Of a stretch of 51,126 bases of DNA, positions 42,631 to 50,804 are shown one piece after another. Numbering within the stretch: the stretch's first letter is position 1; every line of letters starts with the position of its first letter. The stretch is from Cohnella thermotolerans DSM 17683 (GTDB lineage Bacteria > Bacillota > Bacilli > Paenibacillales > Paenibacillaceae): the NCBI RefSeq assembly GCF_000429825.1, contig NZ_AUCP01000048.1, positions 1-51,126 of the forward strand. The letters are read 5' to 3'. The notes beneath the pieces were generated by a model, which ran no database searches, had not been told where the DNA came from, and saw nothing but the letters and a program-made list of their open reading frames with translations. The position numbers and the translations under genes are program-made.

Positions 42631-42970
42631 CCGGGGCGCAACGGGCGCGGCGCGCTTGTGCCGGGAATGGGAACTTCCAGTCGCTCCAACGCGCCCGCGC
42701 CGGATTCGCCCCCCGCACCGAATCTTTCGCCGCAAATCCCCGACGGCTCATCCACGTTCCCGTTCGTTCTCCCGCCTCGCGCCATTTCCATATCGGCTTC
42801 TGTCCCTGGTATTTCCGCCAATCCACCCTGCATACCGCCTTCTGGCTTTGCCTAAAAACTTCAGAATCAAGTCTCGGATCCTTCAGGGGATCCGCAGTTT
42901 TCGCCTCCAATGCGCGCATAGAATGAAAAATTTGTATGTAATATTACATTACATAATCCACAATATTTCG
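42631..42970. other. Gene-free segment after the truncated transporter
   Basis: About 220 GC-rich bases with overlapping open frames on both strands but no good ribosome sites and no recognisable protein, then a terminator-like hairpin, then an abrupt change to A/T-rich DNA from about 42920. It is probably the scar of the deletion that removed the rest of the transporter gene. No transposase or terminal repeats are seen. Confidence 0.4.
42875..42894 (+). terminator. Terminator-like hairpin
   Basis: CGGATCC and GGATCCG form a perfect 7-bp stem with loop TTCAGG, followed by CAGTTTTCG. The T-run is short. Confidence 0.5.
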
Positions 42971-42999
42971 TTGACAAACTTTTGCGACTTTGATATGTT
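42971..42999 (+). promoter_or_regulatory. Promoter of the ROK-repressor operon
   Basis: Perfect TTGACA (42971-42976) with a 17-base spacer and TATGTT (42994-42999). It leaves a leader of about 130 bases, A/T-rich at first. Confidence 0.7.
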
Positions 43000-43007
43000 A
43001 ATAACAT
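42995..43007. promoter_or_regulatory. Palindromic operator overlapping the -10 box
   Basis: ATGTTA-A-TAACAT is a perfect 13-bp palindrome that covers most of the -10 box. It is the best candidate for the site of the ROK repressor encoded downstream (autoregulation and control of the operon). Confidence 0.55.
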
Positions 43008-43093
43008 CATATTATTAATTAAGGCGATGGTCGCTGAAGAAATAGAGAAAAAAGAGGTTTTTGGCGTGAATAGCGTGGGATAATGGTTCTTAT

Positions 43094-43129
43094 TTCTATT
43101 GGTTAATTTCATCCAATTAGTAAATAGAA
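43094..43129. repeat. Imperfect inverted repeat next to the repressor ribosome site
   Basis: Two 15-base arms (43094-43108 and 43115-43129, starting TTCTATT and ending AATAGAA) match at 12 positions around TCATCC. The second arm overlaps the ribosome site AGAAAGGG. It could be a second operator or a hairpin that masks translation. Confidence 0.45.
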
Positions 43130-43135
43130 AGGGCG

Positions 43136-44314
43136 GTGTCAACAATTCTGTCGGTGAAGCACGATCAAGAGTACATCAAGAACATGAACCGTCTGCTCGT
43201 TCTGGAGCTGATTCGCAAGCATCGTCCCGTATCGCGGGCGGAATTGTCGAAGCTGGCCAAGATGAGCGCCACCGCCATCGGAAGAATCGTCGGCGATCTG
43301 ATCGAGGGGGGACTTGTCCAGGAGACCGACCAGTTCTCGAGCGGAGTCGGCCGCAAGGCGACAATGCTGGATATCGTCAACCATTCCATTATCTCGGCCG
43401 GCGTGGAGATCGACCGCAACGTCCTGAAGATCGGTCTGGTCGACCTGGACGGCAGCATTCTCGCGCAGGTTCAGCATTCTTTAACGCCGCCCGCCTCCCA
43501 ACCCGAGCCGCTTGCCGGTCTCATTGCCGAATCGCTGTCCGAGCTGGCCGAATCGAAAGGGCTCGCGCTATCCAAGTTTACCGGAGTCGGAATCGGGATG
43601 CCGGGCGTCATGGACACGGCTTCGGGCAAAGCCGTCGTCTCCGCCCAACTCGGCTGGTCCGACGTGCCGTTCGCTCCGATGCTGCAGGACAAGCTGGGGC
43701 TGCCGGTCGTGCTGGACAACGACCTGAAGGTGAAGGCCCTCGGCGAGAGCGGAACGGCCGCCCTTTCCGAAGAGAACAAGACGGTGTTAATCAGCATTGG
43801 AAGCGGTGTCGGCTCCGCGATCGTTATTGAAGGGAAAATTTACAGAGGAGCCAACAACATTGCGGGGGAGATCGGCCATTCCACCATCGATCCGAACGGC
43901 AAGCTGTGCGAATGCGGCAAGCGGGGCTGTCTGCAAACCTACATTACGGATCTTGCGATGCTGCAGGAAGCCAACCAGATCAAGCCGGTCGCGAGCGTGG
44001 ACGAGCTGTTTGCCCTGATGAAGAGCGGGGAGAGCTGGGCGTACAACATTATCGACCGGGCCTGCACGTACATTGCGATTACGATCAATAACGTCGTCTG
44101 TACGTACAACCCGGATACGATCATCATCACCGGCCATTTCATCGACAGCCATCCCGACATTTTGGACAAGGTGCGAGGCAAGCTGAAGGAATTTATATGG
44201 GAGCCCTTCGTCGGCACCTTCAAGCTGACCCGTTCTCAGCTGGGCGATCAGGCGGTCGTGATCGGAGCGGCCAAGCTGGCGCTCCAGCAATACCTTGGCA
44301 ACGGACTTCAATAA
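43136..44314 (+). CDS. ROK-family transcriptional repressor (NagC/XylR type)
   Basis: A 392-residue regulator. It has an N-terminal winged helix (about 15-70: VLELIRKHRPVSRAELSKLAKMSATAIGRIVGDLIEGGLV) and a ROK domain with GIGMPGVMD, VLDNDLKVKALGE, SIGSGVGSAI and the Zn site GEIGHSTID with CECGKRGCLQTY. The kinase DxGxT loop is replaced by VEIDRNVLKIG, as in repressors that only bind sugar. GTG 43136 has AAAGGG unusually close (2 bases); no better start is seen. It heads an operon of asparaginase, sugar importer, CutC and a true ROK kinase. Confidence 0.88.
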   Translation: MSTILSVKHDQEYIKNMNRLLVLELIRKHRPVSRAELSKLAKMSATAIGRIVGDLIEGGLVQETDQFSSGVGRKATMLDIVNHSIISAGVEIDRNVLKIGLVDLDGSILAQVQHSLTPPASQPEPLAGLIAESLSELAESKGLALSKFTGVGIGMPGVMDTASGKAVVSAQLGWSDVPFAPMLQDKLGLPVVLDNDLKVKALGESGTAALSEENKTVLISIGSGVGSAIVIEGKIYRGANNIAGEIGHSTIDPNGKLCECGKRGCLQTYITDLAMLQEANQIKPVASVDELFALMKSGESWAYNIIDRACTYIAITINNVVCTYNPDTIIITGHFIDSHPDILDKVRGKLKEFIWEPFVGTFKLTRSQLGDQAVVIGAAKLALQQYLGNGLQ

Positions 44315-44342
44315 CAACAGCCGATTACGGGGAGGACGCATC

Positions 44343-45350
44343 ATGGAAGAAGCGTTGGTAAGGGAGTACCGCGGGGACATTGAGGAATGCGTACACGCCG
44401 GCCATATTTGCGGAGTGGACGACAAAGGCGGAATTCGCTATTCGGTCGGCAATCCGGAGGCCGTCTCGTATCTCAGATCGGCGGGCAAGCCGTTCCAGGC
44501 GATTCCGGTCGTTCGGCACGGAGCGGACGTCCGGTTCGGCTTGACCGACGCCGAAGCGGCGATTACGATCGGGTCTCATCGCGCAGAGCCCTTCCACGTC
44601 GAAGCGCTGGAATCGATTATGCGCAAGACGGGGCTGACCGAGGACCAGCTCATTTGCCATCCGACTTATCCGTTAAGCGTTTACGCTACGGAAAATCTGC
44701 TGCGGAGCCAGAGCCCGAAGAGAGCGATTTATCATAATTGCTCCGGCAAGCATCTCGGCATTCTGGCTCTGTGCAAGGCGATGGACTACCCGACGGAAAG
44801 CTACGGGGAGCCGGATCACCCGGCTCAGCGGGAAATTCTCGAGACGCTGGCTTATCTGGCCGATTATCCGAAGGAGAAGATCGGACTCGGCACCGACGGC
44901 TGCGGGTTCCCGGTTTTTGCGATGCCGCTCAATGCGCTGGCGACCGCCTATCTGAAGCTCGCTTGTCCGGATCTGATCGAGAATTCCGAAATCCGCAGCG
45001 CGGTCGTTACGATCGTTCGGAGAATGAATCTCCACAGCGAGATGGTGGCGGGAACGGACCGGATCTGCTCCAGTCTGCTGCTCGACCCGAACATCGTGGC
45101 CAAAGGCGGAGCCAAGGGCGTCTACTGCTTCGGACTGAAGAAGGAGAGACTTGCGTTCGCCCTGAAAGTGCTCGACGGCTCGGAGGACGAATGGCCGCTC
45201 ATTGTCGCTTCCATTCTGGAGCAGATCGGCTACGACAATCCGGAGACCATCGAACGCATGTACAAGCTGGCGCCGCTCGACATTCGCAACGACAACCGGC
45301 GGATTGTCGGCCGGAATCAACCCGTGTTTACGTTACATCTTCATAAATAA
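44343..45350 (+). CDS. Asparaginase, Rhizobium-etli type (class 3)
   Basis: A 335-residue amidohydrolase of the Asparaginase_II (PF06089) family, unrelated to the E. coli type. The catalytic Ser-Lys pair is Ser46/Lys49 (RSAGKPFQ), with a second Ser in GSHR (Ser78). The Zn ligands are Cys133 and Lys136 (HNCSGKH) and Cys187 (GTDGCGFP). All are offset by two from the numbers I recall for R. etli ReAV. ATG 44343 has GGGGAGG upstream. It lies 28 bases after the ROK repressor and before the sugar importer. The substrate may be a glycosyl-asparagine or plain asparagine. Confidence 0.88.
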   Translation: MEEALVREYRGDIEECVHAGHICGVDDKGGIRYSVGNPEAVSYLRSAGKPFQAIPVVRHGADVRFGLTDAEAAITIGSHRAEPFHVEALESIMRKTGLTEDQLICHPTYPLSVYATENLLRSQSPKRAIYHNCSGKHLGILALCKAMDYPTESYGEPDHPAQREILETLAYLADYPKEKIGLGTDGCGFPVFAMPLNALATAYLKLACPDLIENSEIRSAVVTIVRRMNLHSEMVAGTDRICSSLLLDPNIVAKGGAKGVYCFGLKKERLAFALKVLDGSEDEWPLIVASILEQIGYDNPETIERMYKLAPLDIRNDNRRIVGRNQPVFTLHLHK

Positions 45351-45409
45351 CGTAACGAGCCTTGTCCCACCGGGATCGGGCGAACATCAAACAAGAGGAG
45401 AGATACGGA

Positions 45410-46762
45410 ATGGGGAACAGAAGATGGCTGACGGGCATTGCCGCTGTGTCGCTGCTATCGGCGGCGTTGACGGCTTGCGGAGGGAACGGCAATTCGGATT
45501 CCGCCGCTAGCGCAGGCTCCAGTGCAAGCGCGGGCTCCGGCGGGGGAAAGGTGAAAATTTCGTACCTCGATCCGCTTCCGAGCTCCGAGCGTACGGCCTT
45601 CATGCAGGACATGATCAAGAAATTCGAGGAGCAAAATCCGAACATCACCGTCGAGTACATGTCCGTACCGTGGGATGAAGCGAACAAGAAGTGGATGACG
45701 ATGGGCGCGGCGGGCATTCTTCCCGACGTCATCAGCATCGACGACACTTCGCTGGCCGGAATGGCTTCGGCCGGATATATTCAAAGCCTGCAGCCTTTTT
45801 ATGACAAGTGGGATCAAGCAGCCAACCTGACGGAAGCGGCCAAGCAAGCGCGCAACAAATACAAAAACGAAGTTTACGCGATTCCGGACGCGTTCCTGCT
45901 GCAAGGCTTGTTCATTCGCACCGACTGGTTCAAGGAGAAAGGCTTGCCCGAGAAGATCGACACTTGGGACGATTACTTCGAAGACGCCAAGAAGCTGACG
46001 GACGCGAGCAAAGGTCGATACGGCATTTCGTTCCGCGGCGGCGCGAACGGCATTATCAGAGCCATGGAATATGTGATGGCCGCTACCCACTCCGACAGCT
46101 GGTTCGATAAGGACGGCAAGTCGATTCTGTACACGCCGGAAGGCAAGGCGGCGTTCAAGAAGTTCTACGATCTGTACCTGGACGGCTACTCGCCGAAGGA
46201 GTCGGTCAACTGGGGCTTCAACGAGATGGTCCAGGGCTTCATGACCGGCCAGACGGGCATTCTGAACCAGACGCCCGAGGTCATCGCGGTCGCGCAGAAG
46301 AACATGCAGGAAGGCACCTGGAACGTCGTTCCGATGCCGAAGTCGGATGACGGCAAGCGCTACATCTTCTGGGGCTTTACGGCCGCTTATGCGATGTCCG
46401 CGAACACCGAGCACAAGGACGAAGCCTGGAAATTCATCGAGTTCCTCAGCTCTCCCGAGAACAACCTGGCCTACAGCAAAGCGAACACAAGCATTCCGAT
46501 TTATAAGGAGAATCTGAAGGACCCCTTCTTCAGCACCGGTCCGATCGCAGGCTATGCCGGTTCGATGGCGGATTCCAACATCGTCTTCGCCGGACCGCCG
46601 AGCTACCTGACCCGTCTTGGCGAATTCACCGGCACTTATGCCGTGCAGGAAACGCAGAAATATTTGACCGGGAATCAGGATCTGGACACGACGGTCAAAA
46701 ACTTGGCCGACTGGCTTACCAAAGAGCAAACCGCTTATTTGCAACAGAATCCGCAGTCCTAA
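45410..46762 (+). CDS. Sugar ABC transporter, solute-binding lipoprotein
   Basis: A 450-residue CUT1-type binding protein with lipobox LTAC (Cys23) and a short Ser/Ala/Gly linker. The fold shows FEEQNPNITVEYMSVPWDEANKKW, AAGILPDVISIDDTSLAGMA, WGFTAAYAMSANTEHKDEAWKFIEFL and a Trp/Tyr-rich C-terminal lobe. ATG 45410 follows AGAGGAG. A strong hairpin separates it from the permeases. No ATPase gene is present, so an MsmX-type shared ATPase is expected. It is only distantly similar to the binding protein at 29.7 kb. Confidence 0.92.
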   Translation: MGNRRWLTGIAAVSLLSAALTACGGNGNSDSAASAGSSASAGSGGGKVKISYLDPLPSSERTAFMQDMIKKFEEQNPNITVEYMSVPWDEANKKWMTMGAAGILPDVISIDDTSLAGMASAGYIQSLQPFYDKWDQAANLTEAAKQARNKYKNEVYAIPDAFLLQGLFIRTDWFKEKGLPEKIDTWDDYFEDAKKLTDASKGRYGISFRGGANGIIRAMEYVMAATHSDSWFDKDGKSILYTPEGKAAFKKFYDLYLDGYSPKESVNWGFNEMVQGFMTGQTGILNQTPEVIAVAQKNMQEGTWNVVPMPKSDDGKRYIFWGFTAAYAMSANTEHKDEAWKFIEFLSSPENNLAYSKANTSIPIYKENLKDPFFSTGPIAGYAGSMADSNIVFAGPPSYLTRLGEFTGTYAVQETQKYLTGNQDLDTTVKNLADWLTKEQTAYLQQNPQS

Positions 46763-46780
46763 TACGACCAAGAAATACGG

Positions 46781-46816
46781 CACGCATAGCCAAGCGAGCT
46801 TGGTTATGCGTGTTTT
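46781..46816 (+). terminator. Hairpin with T-run between binding-protein and permease genes
   Basis: A 14-bp stem with one G-T pair (46781-46794 with 46799-46812, loop CGAG) is followed by TTTT. As an intra-operon attenuator it would give more binding protein than permease. Confidence 0.85.
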
Positions 46817-46843
46817 CATCTAGCGAAGGTGGTGAATGAAGAC

Positions 46844-47773
46844 ATGTCCGCAACGAATACCCGCAGCGCCCGCCCCTCTGTCAGCCGCAGACGGCTGCTT
46901 CGCAGATTGGAACCGTATCTGCTGCTGCTGCCGGCTCTGGTGATCGTTCTGGCCTTTTTCGCCTATCCGGTTCTTAAGGCCGTTCAACTCTCGTTCATGC
47001 ATTACGTTCTGTTCGAGCCCCAAAATATCGCTTATTCGGGCTTCGCGAACTTCAAAGCGCTGTTTGCGGATCCTGTCATGCCTCGCATTCTGTTCAATTC
47101 GCTCGTATGGGTCGTCGCTACGGTAGGGCTGCAGTTCGTGCTCGGCTTCGCCTTGGCGCTGGCGCTAAACAAGAAGTTCAGAGGCAAGAACGGGCTACAG
47201 GCCGTCGTCTTCCTCCCGTGGGCGGTGTCGGCCTTCCTGATCGGAATGATCTTCAAGTGGATGTTCAACCAGCAGAACGGCCTCATCAACCATCTGCTGA
47301 TGGGGCTCGGGCTGATTGACCGGCCGGTCGCGTTCCTCGCCATTCCCCATACTTCGATCATTCCGGTCATCATCGCGATGATCTGGTACGGGGTGCCTTT
47401 CTTCGGCATCATGATTTTGGCGGCGCTGCAGTCGGTGCCTCACGAAATTCACGAGGCCGCGGACATCGACGGCGCCGGTCGGGTAAGACAGCTTTTCCAA
47501 ATTACGATTCCGTATATAAAGCCGACGCTCGTGCTGACGGTGCTGCTCCGCGTCATCTGGGTGTTCAACTCCGCAGACTTGATCTACATCATGACGGGAG
47601 GCGGCCCGGCGAATACGTCCGACAATTTGCCTTCGTATATTTTCAACAAAGTCGGCTATACCACGGACTTCGGGCAAGCTTCGGCGCTTGGGGTGTTGAT
47701 GCTGGTCGTCCTGACCCTCTATACGATCGTCTTCCTGCGGATCACGAAATACAGGGAAGCGGGTGAGATTTGA
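46844..47773 (+). CDS. Sugar ABC transporter, permease 1
   Basis: A 309-residue MalF-like permease with six membrane segments and the EAA loop IHEAADIDGAGRVRQLFQITIPYIKP. An Arg-rich cytoplasmic N-terminus (SRRRLLRRLEPY) precedes the first segment. ATG 46844 was preferred over GTG 46829 because AAGGTGGTGA is correctly spaced for it. Its stop overlaps the start of the next permease. Confidence 0.92.
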   Translation: MSATNTRSARPSVSRRRLLRRLEPYLLLLPALVIVLAFFAYPVLKAVQLSFMHYVLFEPQNIAYSGFANFKALFADPVMPRILFNSLVWVVATVGLQFVLGFALALALNKKFRGKNGLQAVVFLPWAVSAFLIGMIFKWMFNQQNGLINHLLMGLGLIDRPVAFLAIPHTSIIPVIIAMIWYGVPFFGIMILAALQSVPHEIHEAADIDGAGRVRQLFQITIPYIKPTLVLTVLLRVIWVFNSADLIYIMTGGGPANTSDNLPSYIFNKVGYTTDFGQASALGVLMLVVLTLYTIVFLRITKYREAGEI

Positions 47774-48612
47774 TGCGATTGTTTCTTCGGAGAAAAATGC
47801 CGGGGCTGGTCCGATTCGTCGTGCTCGGGCTCTTCCTGATCGGAACGCTGCTGCCTTTCTGCTGGATGTTCGTGACCTCCCTGAAGTCGAGGCGGGAAAT
47901 TTACGGATCGACGCTGACGCTTTGGCCGAAGGATTTAACCTGGGCCAATTACGCGGAGACGTTCCGGACGTCCAACTTTCCGCAATATTTTGCCAACAGC
48001 TTGATCGTCAGCCTGATCAGCGGCGCGTTGGTGCTCGTCGTGTCCATCCTGGGAGGCTACAGCCTGGCCCGGTACCGGTTCAAGGGAAAAGGCGTCCTGA
48101 TGCTCGTATTCCTGGCGACGCAGATGGTGCCCGTCATGGTCATGCTCGTTCCGCTCTTCATCGTGTTCGGCAACTTGCATCTGCTCAATACGCTGAGCTC
48201 GCTCATCATCACGTATACGGCGATCAACATTCCGTTCTGCCTCATTACGATGTCGGGGTTCTTCCAACGAATTCCCGTCGCGCTGGAGGAAGCGGCGATG
48301 ATCGACGGCTGCAACCGGATGATGACGGTCGTTCGGATCATTCTGCCGATCATGCTTCCGGGCATTGTCGCGACTTTCGTGTTCGCGTTTACAGCCGCTT
48401 GGAACGATTTGTTCTTCGGCGTCATGTTTACGACGAGCGAAAGCGTGAAGACGGTGCCGGTCGGGCTGAACAGCTACGTGCAGAAGTTCGACGTCAACTG
48501 GGGCGAGATGAGCGCCGGCGGCGTGCTGTCGCTCCTTCCCGTCGTCGTGCTGTTCACGTTTATTCAGCGGTACATCGTATCGGGCCTGTCGCAAGGCGCG
48601 GTCAAAGGCTAA
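47773..48612 (+). CDS. Sugar ABC transporter, permease 2
   Basis: A 279-residue MalG-like permease with six membrane segments and the EAA loop ALEEAAMIDGCNRMMTVVRIILPIMLP; the C-terminus SGLSQGAVKG is typical. ATG 47773 overlaps the previous stop, and a TTG directly before it (47770) is an equally possible start. GGGTGAG lies upstream. Confidence 0.92.
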   Translation: MRLFLRRKMPGLVRFVVLGLFLIGTLLPFCWMFVTSLKSRREIYGSTLTLWPKDLTWANYAETFRTSNFPQYFANSLIVSLISGALVLVVSILGGYSLARYRFKGKGVLMLVFLATQMVPVMVMLVPLFIVFGNLHLLNTLSSLIITYTAINIPFCLITMSGFFQRIPVALEEAAMIDGCNRMMTVVRIILPIMLPGIVATFVFAFTAAWNDLFFGVMFTTSESVKTVPVGLNSYVQKFDVNWGEMSAGGVLSLLPVVVLFTFIQRYIVSGLSQGAVKG

Positions 48613-48632
48613 AGATAACGGAGTGAAGAGAG

Positions 48633-49340
48633 ATGCTGTTGGAAGTGATTGCAACGTGCGCGGACGACATTCTCCGGGCGGCCGAGGGAGGCGCCGACCG
48701 CGTCGAGCTGTTGACCGGCATGCAGGAGGGCGGCATGACGCCAAGCGTCGGCTTGATCGAAGAGGCCGTCGGGCTGTCCGTCCTTCCGGTTCATGTGATG
48801 ATTCGGCCGCATAGCCGCTCGTTCGTTTACGACCGCTACGATCTTCGCGCGATGATCCGGGATGTCAAGGAGGCGCGCCGGGCGAGAGCGGCCGGCATCG
48901 TCGTCGGGGCGCTGACGGCGGAAGGCAGGGTGAACAAGGCGGCGTTGCTGCCGATTCTGGAGGAAGCGGGGGAGATGAACGTCACGTTTCACCGGGCGTT
49001 CGACGAGGCGCGCGATCTGGAAGAGGCGCTGGAGGATTTGCTGACGCTGCAGCGCATTAACCGGATCTTGACCTCCGGCGGCAAGAGCAGCGTGCTGGAT
49101 GCCGAAGAGACGATCGCCCGCCTGGCGAAGCGTCTTCACGGCACCTCCGTCCGGCTGCTGGCGGGGAGCGGCCTGACGCCGGATACCGTTGCGGATTTTG
49201 TTAGGAATACCGGCGTCGAGGAAGTTCACTTCGGCCGCGGCGTCCGGTATAACGGGCAAGCTTCCGAACCGATCGATCCTCGGATCGTTCGCGGAATCAA
49301 GCTTGCCGTAGGCGAGCGGGAGCGAAAAATCATCAGGTAA
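48633..49340 (+). CDS. cutC: CutC-family protein
   Basis: A 235-residue TIM-barrel protein. Landmarks are LEVIATCADDILRAAEGGADRVELLTGMQEGGMTPS, VHVMIRPHSRSFVYD, VTFHRAFDEARD, RILTSGGKSSVLD and EVHFGRGVRYNG. The family was named for copper tolerance in E. coli, but that role is disputed. In Firmicutes the gene often sits in sugar operons, as here between an importer and a ROK kinase. A sugar-phosphate or aldolase-like role is possible; none is established. Confidence 0.9.
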   Translation: MLLEVIATCADDILRAAEGGADRVELLTGMQEGGMTPSVGLIEEAVGLSVLPVHVMIRPHSRSFVYDRYDLRAMIRDVKEARRARAAGIVVGALTAEGRVNKAALLPILEEAGEMNVTFHRAFDEARDLEEALEDLLTLQRINRILTSGGKSSVLDAEETIARLAKRLHGTSVRLLAGSGLTPDTVADFVRNTGVEEVHFGRGVRYNGQASEPIDPRIVRGIKLAVGERERKIIR

Positions 49341-49384
49341 CGGCTGGAAGTTGTACGCTTGCTACTGGAAAGAGGTAGGACGAA

Positions 49385-50392
49385 ATGAAAGACATCTATA
49401 TCGGAATCGATCTGGGCGGAACGAAAATGCTGGCCGTCCTCGCGGACAGCGCCGGATCGATGCTGGCCAAGGTTAAAGAGGAGACGCTCGCGGCAAGGGG
49501 GACGGAAGATACGATCCGGAGGCTGACCGGCATGGTCGAGCGGCTGCTTGCGGATACGTTCCCCGTTCCCGGGGACTATGTCATCCGGGGCATCGGCATC
49601 GCCGTCGCCGGCATTCTGAACCCTTCGCTTGGAACCGTCGTGCTCGCCACCAATTTGCAATGGGACAACGTTCCGATCGGACCGATCTTCCGGGAACGGT
49701 TCAACTGCCCGGTTCAAGTGATCAACGACGCCAACGCCGCCGCGCTGGGAGAATGGCTGGCCGGCGCGGGAGCCGGGGTTCGCGATATGATCTTCGTCAC
49801 CGTCTCGACAGGGATCGGGGGCGGCATCATTAGCGGCGGCCGCTTGCTGCTCGGCGCTTCGGACAGCGCGGCGGAGCTGGGGCATATCAGCATCGACCGG
49901 CACGGTCCGTTATGCGCCTGCGGCAACCGCGGCTGCATCGAGCAGTACGCGTCGGGCAACTCGATCGCCCGGATCGTCAAGGAAGAGATCGCCAGCGGGA
50001 AAACGAGCGGGGAAGCGATTGTGCGTTTAGCGGGCGGAAGCCCGGATCGGCTGACCGCCGAGCATGTGGCCGCCGCAGCCAAGGACGGAGACGAGTACGC
50101 GATCGAGACGCTTGCGGAAGCGGGCACGGCGCTCGGACTGGGGATGATCTCGATGATCCATCTGGTCAATCCGCAGGCCGTCATTGTCGGCGGGGGCGTA
50201 TCCCGCAGCGGCAGCCTGCTGCTCGACCCGATGAAGGCTGCCGTGCGAAAGCACGGGATACCCGGAATGGTCGCCGGCGTGTCGTTCGGGCTTGCCCAAT
50301 TGGGCGAGTACGCCGGCGGAGTCGGAGCCGCTTTATGGTGGCGCTATGCAGCGCAGCTTGCCCGGCCGGATGCCGCCGTCTCGAGGAGATGA
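49385..50392 (+). CDS. ROK-family sugar kinase
   Basis: A 335-residue kinase with IGIDLGGTKMLAVLAD (6-21), a catalytic region INDANAAALGE, VSTGIGGGI, and the Zn site AELGHISIDRHGPLCACGNRGCIEQYASG. It has no DNA-binding domain. It resembles B. subtilis-type glucokinases and ManNAc/GlcNAc kinases. As the last gene of the locus it would phosphorylate the sugar released inside the cell. GAGGTAGG precedes ATG 49385. Confidence 0.9.
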   Translation: MKDIYIGIDLGGTKMLAVLADSAGSMLAKVKEETLAARGTEDTIRRLTGMVERLLADTFPVPGDYVIRGIGIAVAGILNPSLGTVVLATNLQWDNVPIGPIFRERFNCPVQVINDANAAALGEWLAGAGAGVRDMIFVTVSTGIGGGIISGGRLLLGASDSAAELGHISIDRHGPLCACGNRGCIEQYASGNSIARIVKEEIASGKTSGEAIVRLAGGSPDRLTAEHVAAAAKDGDEYAIETLAEAGTALGLGMISMIHLVNPQAVIVGGGVSRSGSLLLDPMKAAVRKHGIPGMVAGVSFGLAQLGEYAGGVGAALWWRYAAQLARPDAAVSRR

Positions 50393-50419
50393 AACTCCAA
50401 GCCGGCACCGAGGGGGGAG

Positions 50420-50463
50420 AAGAAGGGTCTGCATAATCGAGAACCGGTTAGCAGGCCCTTCTT
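50420..50463 (+). terminator. Long hairpin after the second ROK-kinase gene
   Basis: Arms AAGAAGGGTCTGC (50420-50432) and GCAGGCCCTTCTT (50451-50463) pair over 13 positions with one G-T pair. Only CTTCTT follows instead of a real T-run, so termination is likely but not certain. Confidence 0.6.
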
Positions 50464-50800
50464 GAGCTGCTGGGAAGTTTGGCGGGAAGAACGCCGCCGG
50501 CCGGGCACGGCCGTATTCGCGAACGGAACGCTGGCGAAATATTTGAAGATAGGCGGGCACACCTAGCCCGACCAGGCAATCCGAATACAATGAAGAGGCT
50601 CCTGCGGCATGCGGCGTTGGAATCTTCCCTGCGTCAAACCCGACATCATCGCCATCCCAGGGTCAGCAGTTTCGATACCGCCGAAGGGCGGAATACGTGC
50701 CGCGGACGCTGCGCAAGCACGGTGTGCTCGGCCAGCCGAAAGGTCGAAGCGGATAAAAACCATTAGCTTTGCCTAAACAAAATCATGATTTGTCAAGCTA
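50464..50800. other. Gene-free segment before the insertion sequence
   Basis: Short overlapping frames are present on both strands, none with a good ribosome site or a recognisable product. It may be remnant DNA. The G+C content falls sharply at about 50760. Confidence 0.35.
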
Positions 50801-50804
50801 TTTA

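Noticed and set aside
42521..42919. Minus-strand frame of 132 codons after the truncated transporter
   Set aside because: Trp/Arg/Lys-rich, without a proper ribosome site or recognisable domain; several frames are open here on both strands.
42845..50780. Repeated 12-mer GCTTTGCCTAAA near 42845 and 50766 as ends of a mobile island
   Set aside because: A single 12-base match is expected many times by chance in 51 kb, and no longer similarity or target duplication is seen.
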